Shown: piece by piece, positions 1 to 5,237 of the stretch
Layout of the letters: each line of letters starts with the position of its first letter
Numbering within the stretch: position 1 is the first letter of the stretch
Assembly (NCBI GenBank): GCA_964458385.1
Contig: CAYWIS010000306.1
Span: 1 to 5,237 of the forward strand
Reading direction: 5' to 3'
DNA: 5,237 nt
Source of the DNA: JAHWKS01 sp964458385
Lineage (GTDB): Bacteria > Planctomycetota > Planctomycetia > Pirellulales > Pirellulaceae
Position numbers and translations under genes: made by a program
The notes under the pieces: model-generated
Told to the model about the DNA's origin: nothing
What the model saw: only the letters and a program-made list of their open reading frames with translations
The model's database searches: none

Positions 1-1735
1 GTTCGAGGACCTCCTTCCCCAAGTGGCAATGGAGGGTTTCAGCCCCGAAGTGCTCGCTTGGCTAGGGCAACACCCCGACTGGGATCCGCGAGTGCGGCTT
101 GCTCCGCCAGGGCAACGCGAGTTCATTCGGGCGCGGCTGATGGCGCAGGCGCCGCAACCGTATGGCGGCCACGCCCTTGCGCGTGAACCCTCGCGTTTAC
201 TCGGCGACAACGAGTATGACGGGTTGCTAGGACGAAGCAGCCAAGTTAACGGAGCTTGCTTCGCTGCTCAGGGTAAGGCGTTCGACATGGCGCTTATGGC
301 CATGACGTTCTCGATGATGAACGAACTCCGTACGGACGCTGAAAACGACGGCGATAAGAAGGAAGGCGAGAACGCGGAGGAGAAGGCCAAGGAGGACGAG
401 TCGCTTATCGACGGTATGCCCGAGTCCTTCGTCGGACCGCTGTTGGCGAACCTCGTCTCGCACGAAGTCGGACATACCCTGGGGTTGCGGCACAACTTCA
501 AGGGATCGTCGGCGTACAAGCTGGACGACATTAACAGCGACAAAATGGCGGGGAAAAGCTCGCACGCGGCTTCGGTGATGGACTACACCCCCGTCAATAT
601 CCGCATGGAAGCCGGCAATAAGCAGGGCGATTGGACCATGTTGGGAATCGGTCCCTATGACATTTGGGCGATCGAGTACGGCTACACATTTGAGTCGGAC
701 CTGAAACCCATTCTAGCGCGGGTTGCCGAGCCCGAACTGCAATATGCGACCGATGAAGACACGGTTGGTCCCGATCCTCTGGCCCGTCGCTACGACTTTA
801 GCGCCGACCCTTTCGACTATGCAAAGGATCAATTGAAGTTGGCGAATTTCCATCGCCAACGGATCATCGACAAGTATGTCAAAGACGGCGATAGCTGGTC
901 CAAGGCGCGCCGCGGCTACGCTTTGACGCTCAGCCTGCAGATGCGAGCCGTCAACATGATCGCAGCCTGGGTCGGCGGCGTGCATGTTTACCGCGACAAG
1001 AAAGGCGATCCCAACGGTCGGCCGCCTCTTGAGGTCGTTCCGGCCGAAAAACAACGAGAGGCGCTGAAGTTTGTTATTGACAACACGTTCCGCGACGAGG
1101 CCTACGGTTTGAACCCCGACTTGCTTCGGCGCATGGCCAGCGATCGTTGGCTGGACGAAGGGCCTCGGTTAGATGACGCGACCTGGCCCATCCATGACAG
1201 CATCATGGGAATGCAGGCGTCGGCGCTCACGATGGTGATGAACCCAACGACGTTGCGTCGCGTGTACGATAACGAGTTCCGCGTTCCCAGCGACCAAGAC
1301 GCAATTACCCTTCCCGAAGTCCTCGAGACACTGCGCAAGGGAATTTGGGACGAGTTGGATCAAAAGCTCGACAAACCCGCGACAGCTCGTCAGCCCATGA
1401 TCTCCAGTCTCCGCCGCAATTTGCAGCGGGAACATCTCAAGCGGCTAATCGATTTGAGCATGCCTGGCGCGGGAACCTCCGCGGCCATGAAACCAATCGC
1501 CAACCTCGCGTTGGAGGATCTGCGTAAAATCCGCGCAAGCGCCGAGAACTGTCAAAAACAGAACGGCGAGAAACTCGATCCTTACACCTTGGCCCACTTG
1601 GCGGAGGTCCAACAGGTCATCGACAAAGCCTTGAACGCCGAGATTATTTACAACGCACGAGAGATTGGCGGCGGCAGCGCCTCGTTGCGGTTGCTCCTCG
1701 GCCAAGAGGCGTCGTCCGAAAAGAACGACAGCTAA
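1..1735 (+). CDS. Zinc-dependent metalloprotease of the DUF5117/DUF4953 (Met-zincin) family, C-terminal part (5' truncated by window)
   Basis: The frame is open to the left edge (first full codon at 2-4), so the gene starts outside the window. The GTG at 23 is unlikely to be the true start, because family-like sequence already precedes it. A metzincin zinc site HEVGHTLGLRH is encoded at 461-493: three His ligands plus the catalytic Glu, followed by NF as is typical of this family. A Met-turn-like SVMDY lies at 572-586, about 30 residues later. Downstream, the stretch around AWVGGVHVYRD, the KQREALKF segment and the RRNLQREHLKRLIDL helix match what I recall of the DUF4953 C-terminal region. 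Family members are usually about 800-1000 residues with an N-terminal signal peptide and DUF5117/5118 regions, so roughly 350-450 residues are probably missing here. The family is expected to be exported and to cleave peptides or proteins; the substrate is unknown. A Lys/Glu/Asp-rich insert (about 332-402) lies just before the zinc site. The gene ends at TAA 1733-1735, ahead of a strong terminator. Confidence 0.9.
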   Translation, partial: FEDLLPQVAMEGFSPEVLAWLGQHPDWDPRVRLAPPGQREFIRARLMAQAPQPYGGHALAREPSRLLGDNEYDGLLGRSSQVNGACFAAQGKAFDMALMAMTFSMMNELRTDAENDGDKKEGENAEEKAKEDESLIDGMPESFVGPLLANLVSHEVGHTLGLRHNFKGSSAYKLDDINSDKMAGKSSHAASVMDYTPVNIRMEAGNKQGDWTMLGIGPYDIWAIEYGYTFESDLKPILARVAEPELQYATDEDTVGPDPLARRYDFSADPFDYAKDQLKLANFHRQRIIDKYVKDGDSWSKARRGYALTLSLQMRAVNMIAAWVGGVHVYRDKKGDPNGRPPLEVVPAEKQREALKFVIDNTFRDEAYGLNPDLLRRMASDRWLDEGPRLDDATWPIHDSIMGMQASALTMVMNPTTLRRVYDNEFRVPSDQDAITLPEVLETLRKGIWDELDQKLDKPATARQPMISSLRRNLQREHLKRLIDLSMPGAGTSAAMKPIANLALEDLRKIRASAENCQKQNGEKLDPYTLAHLAEVQQVIDKALNAEIIYNAREIGGGSASLRLLLGQEASSEKNDS

Positions 1736-1785
1736 ACAACCCTTGCCGGCTCAGTGCGGTTCTGGGCCAACTCTGGGATTGCTCC

Positions 1786-1826
1786 ACGGCGTTCCGCTTC
1801 GCGTGCGGAACGCCGTTTTCTTTTTT
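1786..1826 (+). terminator. Intrinsic (Rho-independent) terminator after the metalloprotease gene
   Basis: A perfect 12-bp inverted repeat pairs 1786-1797 (ACGGCGTTCCGC) with 1805-1816 (GCGGAACGCCGT) across a 7-base loop. It is followed directly by a T-rich tract, TTTCTTTTTT, at 1817-1826. It begins about 50 bases after the protease stop codon. The T tract lies on the plus strand, so it ends transcription coming from the protease and isolates it from the PilZ gene. Confidence 0.93.
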
Positions 1827-1845
1827 AATGGCTGTTTATGCGACC

Positions 1846-1851
1846 TATACT
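1846..1851 (+). promoter_or_regulatory. Candidate -10 element for the PilZ gene
   Basis: TATACT matches the sigma-70 -10 consensus at five of six positions and lies between the upstream terminator and the PilZ ribosome binding site, where a promoter is needed. The hexamer 17 bases upstream (1823-1828, TTTTAA) is a poor -35 and overlaps the terminator's T tract. A start near 1858 would exclude the upstream ATG at 1838 as the initiation codon. Planctomycete promoters are poorly defined, so this is only a candidate. Confidence 0.25.
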
Positions 1852-1881
1852 TTCCGTGAAGGCCCAATCTACGCTCGTTCC

Positions 1882-1887
1882 AGGAGA
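1882..1887 (+). promoter_or_regulatory. Ribosome binding site that sets the PilZ start
   Basis: AGGAGA lies four bases before ATG 1892. The longer in-frame start at ATG 1838 has only the terminator T tract upstream of it and no Shine-Dalgarno sequence. This decides the start in favour of 1892. Confidence 0.75.
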
Positions 1888-1891
1888 CGCC

Positions 1892-2197
1892 ATGGCGGAA
1901 AGAGAATACCACGATGTTTTTGAAGAACGGCGTGCAGCGTCACGTTTCGGCCGCGAAAGAGAATCCGATCTCGCCGCCATCTGGTTGAATCCGCACGAAG
2001 AACTTGTGGCTTCTGTCCACGATGAATCGCTCGGGGGGATCAGCCTCGTGGTCAGCGACTGTTCGCGTTTACCGGTCGGCTGCACGGTCGGATTGGCTTA
2101 CGCCGGTGCATTTCTTCAAGCGACCGTAAAACACGTCCGCCCAACGGACGACGGGCTGTACGTCGTTGGGTTCGAAACAGCCGATCTGTCGGTTTAG
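1892..2197 (+). CDS. Small stand-alone PilZ-domain protein, predicted c-di-GMP receptor
   Basis: This 101-residue protein is about the length of a single PilZ domain. Counting from ATG 1892, the first c-di-GMP signature RxxxR is R14-AAS-R18, within ERRAASRF. The second, (D/N)xSxxG, is D44-E-S46-L-G-G49, followed by hydrophobic beta-type segments ending in a V-G-F-E strand (YVVGFE), as PilZ barrels usually do. The spacing between the two signatures (26 residues) fits the family. No signal peptide or membrane segment is seen, so it is probably cytosolic. PilZ proteins bind c-di-GMP and alter a partner; no partner domain is fused here, so the output is unknown. An in-frame ATG at 1838 would add 18 residues but lacks a ribosome binding site. 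The next gene downstream encodes a c-di-GMP synthase, which supports the assignment. Sequence conservation outside the motifs is modest, so the assignment rests mainly on motifs. Confidence 0.78.
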   Translation: MAEREYHDVFEERRAASRFGRERESDLAAIWLNPHEELVASVHDESLGGISLVVSDCSRLPVGCTVGLAYAGAFLQATVKHVRPTDDGLYVVGFETADLSV

Positions 2198-2283
2198 CGT
2201 CTCGTCATCGAACGGTGAACGTCTTCCCCAACTACTCGTCTGGTATGTGTACTCGGATGGCTAAGAACGCGCTGTTCGGCTGA

Positions 2284-3975
2284 ATGAAGCGCTTAGGTAC
2301 TACAATGACGTCGCAATCACCTCCGCAGGTTCTGCTGGTCGACGATGATTCCGCCACGGTCCGCGCGCTCACGGAATGGCTGGAAAACGGCGGTTTTCAC
2401 GTGCGCCTAACCAGCAACGGGCGCGAAGCGGTCGCGATCATCGAAACGGAGTGCCCGCAATTCCTGATCACCGATCTGGAGATGCCGGGGTGTAGTGGCA
2501 TGGAGTTGTGTCACTGGGTGCGAACCCATTCGTTGCCGAACTACGTCTACACCATCATCCTTACCGCACGCAGCAGTTCAACAGACATTGTTCGCGGGCT
2601 CGAGGCAGGCGCCGACGATTTTCTCAAGAAGCCCATTGCCAAAGACGAATTGTTGGCGCGCATGCGGGCGGGGCTGCGCGTGTTGGAGCTGGAAAGCCGA
2701 CTAAGCCGTCTCGCCAGGAGCGATTCGCTAACGGGACTCTACACACAACGCACGTTCTACGAACTGTTAGGCAAGGAATGGGCCCGGTCGGAACGCCATC
2801 GAACGCCCATCTCTTGCGTAATTCTCGACGTCGACTTCTTCAAGCGAATCAACGATACGTATGGGCACAGCGTGGGGGACGAGGTTATCCGTCGAGTCGC
2901 TCGCGTGTTGGAAAGCCACTCGCGCCAGGGCGATATTGTAAGCCGTTACGGCGGCGAGGAGTTCTGCGTCTTATTGCCGCAAACGACAGAAACGCAGGCG
3001 GTCGAATGGGCGGAGCGCATTCGGCAAACGCTAATGAAAACCGCCATTGTTGTAGGCAGCCACACTTTACAAATCACCGCCAGCTTTGGAGTCGCACAAC
3101 GGCAAGAGCTCACCGCCAATCCCGAAGAACTCGTCGATATGGCGGACCAGGCGCTTCTCGTTTCGAAACAGTCGGGCCGTAATCAAGTCACCGCATTTCA
3201 ATGCATGAACGATTCCAGCCGAATTCACGCCGATGGCGCGAATTCGACGGCCCTTGCGGGGCTTTCGGCCCGCGACGTGATGACGACGATCGTCGCCGGA
3301 CTTCACAAAGACGAGAAAGTAGGACGCGCGGTCGAGTATTTTCTGCAGCTGCGCATTAATTCGGCCCCGGTGGTCGACAATGAGGGGCGCCTTGTGGGCG
3401 TCTTGTCGGAGAAAGATCTCATGTCGATCCTTCTTTGGCCGAACTGGTGGGAAACGACCATTGCCGATGTGATGAAACCGGGGGCCGTATCCTACGAGGA
3501 GGATACGGCGGCCCAAGTCATTTATGAATTCATGTGCCGTGTCGCCATACGAAGCGTCGTGGTCGTAAAGGAAAACCGGCCCGTTGGAGTAATTAGCCGC
3601 TCCAGCTTGCTACGTTGGTTCACCAACGTGCTTATCGCCAAGGGGCAAGCAGGAGAACTGGGAGCTTCCGCGCCGGCCCTTGAGGCCGCTGGCGATGTGC
3701 GTCAGAAACTTATTGCCACTACGGCGAAACTGACCGAACATGCGAGCCGCCTGGAGCGCGATGTGCGAGGTGGCGCCGAAGACTTAGCCCCCTGCCTTAT
3801 CGGAAGCGTTTCGCAAATTCAAGAACTTGTGAACGATATTTTGGGCTACTCCCGCTACGTTAACCATGTGGCGCCACCAGGATGTACGGCGAAATCTGCG
3901 GAGCCAGGCGTCACTCAGGGCATCCATTTGTTCTTGCGACAGTCGGGCCTAGAGCAGACCCCTACATTGAGCTAA
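2284..3975 (+). CDS. Response regulator diguanylate cyclase, REC-GGDEF-CBS-CBS with helical C-terminal tail
   Basis: The 563-residue protein is predicted to make c-di-GMP from two GTP in the cytosol. REC spans about residues 15-130: acidic pocket D20-D22, phospho-acceptor D64 in TDLEMPG, T94, and K116 before P117. GGDEF spans about 140-307: SDSLTGLY (146-153), metal-binding DVD (182-184), FKRINDTYGH (186-195) and the catalytic GGEEF (223-227). The product-inhibition I-site RxxD (R214-D217) sits exactly five residues before GGEEF. The late ADQALLVSKQSGRN segment has Leu where Tyr is common. A CBS pair follows at about 329-385 and 393-450; such pairs usually bind adenosine nucleotides. Residues 471-526 look like two helices, with a tail to 563. 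ATG 2284 directly follows an in-frame TGA, so it is the longest possible start, but it has no Shine-Dalgarno sequence. ATG 2305, with AGGT six bases upstream, is equally likely and loses only seven residues. The gene lies 86 bases after the PilZ gene with no terminator between, so cotranscription is plausible. No histidine kinase partner is in the window. Confidence 0.92.
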   Translation: MKRLGTTMTSQSPPQVLLVDDDSATVRALTEWLENGGFHVRLTSNGREAVAIIETECPQFLITDLEMPGCSGMELCHWVRTHSLPNYVYTIILTARSSSTDIVRGLEAGADDFLKKPIAKDELLARMRAGLRVLELESRLSRLARSDSLTGLYTQRTFYELLGKEWARSERHRTPISCVILDVDFFKRINDTYGHSVGDEVIRRVARVLESHSRQGDIVSRYGGEEFCVLLPQTTETQAVEWAERIRQTLMKTAIVVGSHTLQITASFGVAQRQELTANPEELVDMADQALLVSKQSGRNQVTAFQCMNDSSRIHADGANSTALAGLSARDVMTTIVAGLHKDEKVGRAVEYFLQLRINSAPVVDNEGRLVGVLSEKDLMSILLWPNWWETTIADVMKPGAVSYEEDTAAQVIYEFMCRVAIRSVVVVKENRPVGVISRSSLLRWFTNVLIAKGQAGELGASAPALEAAGDVRQKLIATTAKLTEHASRLERDVRGGAEDLAPCLIGSVSQIQELVNDILGYSRYVNHVAPPGCTAKSAEPGVTQGIHLFLRQSGLEQTPTLS

Positions 3976-3996
3976 GACGCTCCGATCTTATGACGA

Positions 3997-5169
3997 TTAG
4001 GACTCCGACAATCGCCGCGTAATCACTTCGCGTTCTAAGGAGATGATTTCGAAGTCTCCTGAATACTTCATAGCAAGAATGTCGCGCTGCGCAGGATCTT
4101 CGGGAGTAAATTTGAACTTAACAACGTAAATTCCGATCTGCCGCTCCGGCGTATCATACACGGGCGGCCATAGACGCGAAGTTAGGGCGGGAGTCAACAC
4201 TTGGGCCAGTAACCGAGTTGAACGGCTGGAGAATCCACCAATGACCATTTCCAGCCGCCCATGCGCTGGCAAATAGTGATAGAAGATCAAAGCCGCGTCC
4301 TGGTCTTCTGCTGTCCAAGGAGCGTGCTCCCAAGTCCCATCAGCACGTTCGTAGTAGATTCCCGGCGCCGACGAATCCTCGTGCTGTGATAAACGCTGGC
4401 CTCCGCTGAACGACGGAACGGCAACGTCAAGGTTCTCGCGAAATCGCAAATAGACGGGGCACGCCCGCTCACGCGCATAAAGCACGTCATCCTGTGAGAC
4501 AAATGGCTCGGCGCGGAAAGCCCTGGCCAGCATAAGCTCAATTACCGGGTTGCTCTTGACGCTGCCCAAGGCGACCAAGGCTTTGTCCTTCGAGCTGGCC
4601 TCAAAGGCGTCGTACACCCGCCGCGCCTTTTCGGGAAATTGGTTCTGGTTGTTTTGCTGCGGCGCCAACACGAGCCATTGAACATACTCCTCGGGATGAG
4701 GCGCCGTTCGGGTCACGCCCTGCGCAGCGGCCGGCGGAGCTTCGCCTTTCGGATAATAACGGGCGGTTCCGCCCAACGTAGACACTCCATTAAGGAGTAC
4801 GCCCAACAACAACGAGTCGGCAGTAACCACCCAGGAATCGTCCACATAGTCGCTTCCAGGGTCGCGCCGCGTGCCAAGACAAATTTGCAGACTTGTTCTT
4901 CGTGCTAATAACTCCCAAAAGCTCTCCGGTTCGATGGCAAACAGCGCGCCGGGTAGTTCTTCCGGAGCAGCAATCCCCTGGTCAATCAGGTATCCGCAGA
5001 TGCGCGAAATCGTATCAAGCGGCAAGTACTTAACATCGTTCCGGAGCAAAGCCGCAACCTTATGACGATCCAGGCCCGTGTGACTCACGATCGCCTTGAC
5101 CGTTCCCGGCCGCTTTTTGGGGTCGGGATCGTGCCCCAGCAATTGCGCTAATCGAAACGAATATCGCAT
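3997..5169 (-). CDS. HTH (Cro/C1-like) protein with large unassigned alpha/beta C-terminal domain
   Basis: This is a 390-residue protein counted from ATG 5169. Residues about 21-62 read as a Cro/C1-type helix-turn-helix: GTVKAIVSHTGLDRHKVAALL, then LPLDTISRICGYL, which matches the usual 'lDTl.ri...L' last helix. It should therefore bind DNA. Residues about 80-390 are not a family I can name. They alternate hydrophobic strands and helices and hold two glycine-rich turns that look Rossmann-like: ALGSVKSNP (G202-P208) and MVIGGFSSRST (G311-T318). This suggests a ligand-sensing domain, by inference only. No signal peptide or membrane segment is seen. ATG 5169 is chosen because AGGAA lies seven bases upstream. 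ATG 5196 and TTG 5217 are also in frame, and the frame stays open to the window's right edge, so a longer product cannot be excluded. The gene converges on the diguanylate cyclase gene with only 21 bases between stop codons, and is probably a separate transcription unit. Confidence 0.8.
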   Translation of the reverse strand: MRYSFRLAQLLGHDPDPKKRPGTVKAIVSHTGLDRHKVAALLRNDVKYLPLDTISRICGYLIDQGIAAPEELPGALFAIEPESFWELLARRTSLQICLGTRRDPGSDYVDDSWVVTADSLLLGVLLNGVSTLGGTARYYPKGEAPPAAAQGVTRTAPHPEEYVQWLVLAPQQNNQNQFPEKARRVYDAFEASSKDKALVALGSVKSNPVIELMLARAFRAEPFVSQDDVLYARERACPVYLRFRENLDVAVPSFSGGQRLSQHEDSSAPGIYYERADGTWEHAPWTAEDQDAALIFYHYLPAHGRLEMVIGGFSSRSTRLLAQVLTPALTSRLWPPVYDTPERQIGIYVVKFKFTPEDPAQRDILAMKYSGDFEIISLEREVITRRLSES

Positions 5170-5176
5170 AGTGGCG

Positions 5177-5181
5177 TTCCT
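5177..5181 (-). promoter_or_regulatory. Ribosome binding site supporting the HTH gene start at 5169
   Basis: On the minus strand AGGAA lies seven bases before ATG 5169, a good spacing. ATG 5196 has no comparable sequence upstream. TTG 5217 has a G-run about ten bases upstream (5228-5233), but a weaker start codon. Confidence 0.55.
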
Positions 5182-5194
5182 ATTGTTCTCTCCC

Positions 5195-5200
5195 ATTATG
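5195..5200 (-). promoter_or_regulatory. Candidate -10 element for the HTH gene
   Basis: On the minus strand CATAAT matches the -10 consensus at five of six positions, about 25 bases before ATG 5169. Initiation near 5188 would give a short leader containing the AGGAA site and would rule out the two longer starts. No convincing -35 lies at the right distance, so the call is weak. Confidence 0.2.
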
Positions 5201-5237
5201 TGCTGGCGCGCGAGCAACAGGCCATCGCCCCCCTTAT

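Noticed and set aside
23..25. GTG at 23 as the true start of the metalloprotease.
   Set aside because: The frame is open upstream to the window edge, with no stop and protein-like sequence. The family also has a long N-terminal part that must lie outside the window.
1838..1891. N-terminal extension of the PilZ protein from ATG 1838.
   Set aside because: This ATG lies 11 bases after the terminator T tract and has no ribosome binding site. ATG 1892 has AGGAGA at suitable spacing and gives a normal PilZ length.
2198..2283. A c-di-GMP riboswitch in the leader of the cyclase gene.
   Set aside because: The gap between the PilZ and cyclase genes is only 86 bases and shows neither the conserved GEMM-type sequence blocks nor a convincing paired structure. 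Only a weak TATGTG-like -10 is seen.
2508..3182. A 224-residue open frame on the plus strand inside the cyclase gene.
   Set aside because: It lies wholly within the REC-GGDEF coding region in another frame and has an Arg/Ala-rich composition with no domain pattern, so it is a shadow of the real gene.
3067..3516. A 149-residue open frame on the minus strand opposite the GGDEF/CBS region.
   Set aside because: It is antisense to clearly conserved codons and shows no recognisable domain or convincing ribosome binding site.
3973..3990. Short inverted repeat TAAGA/TCTTA around the cyclase stop codon as a bidirectional terminator.
   Set aside because: The stem is only 5 bp and AT-rich, with an 8-base loop and no following T tract on either strand.

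Overview
The window looks like ordinary chromosomal DNA from a moderately GC-rich Gram-negative-type bacterium. The gene content fits a planctomycete, possibly Pirellulales, but no rRNA or marker gene is present, so this placement is inference. It rests on the metalloprotease family and on the style of the regulatory proteins. There are four protein-coding genes. I found no tRNA, rRNA, CRISPR array, insertion sequence or clear repeat array.

Layout. (1) Bases 1-1735, plus strand: the C-terminal part of a large zinc metalloprotease of the DUF5117/DUF4953 (Met-zincin) type. It is cut by the window's left edge and ends at a very good intrinsic terminator (1786-1826). (2) 1892-2197, plus: a 101-residue stand-alone PilZ-type protein with both c-di-GMP-binding signatures and a clear ribosome binding site. 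(3) 2284-3975, plus: a 563-residue response regulator ordered REC, GGDEF, CBS, CBS, helical tail, with an apparently active diguanylate cyclase core and an intact inhibitory site. (4) 3997-5169, minus, convergent with gene 3: a 390-residue protein with an N-terminal Cro/C1-like helix-turn-helix and a large C-terminal alpha/beta region I cannot assign.

How the genes fit together. The terminator separates the protease from what follows. The PilZ and REC-GGDEF-CBS genes lie head to tail, 86 bases apart, with no visible terminator between them, so they form a plausible c-di-GMP pair. In that reading, phosphorylation of the receiver and an adenosine-type ligand on the CBS pair set c-di-GMP synthesis, and the small PilZ protein is one possible receptor. 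The convergent HTH gene is probably an independent regulator.

No clearly new system is visible. The points most worth a second look are the domain order of the diguanylate cyclase, its kinase-dimerisation-like C-terminal tail, and the unassigned sensor-like domain of the HTH protein.
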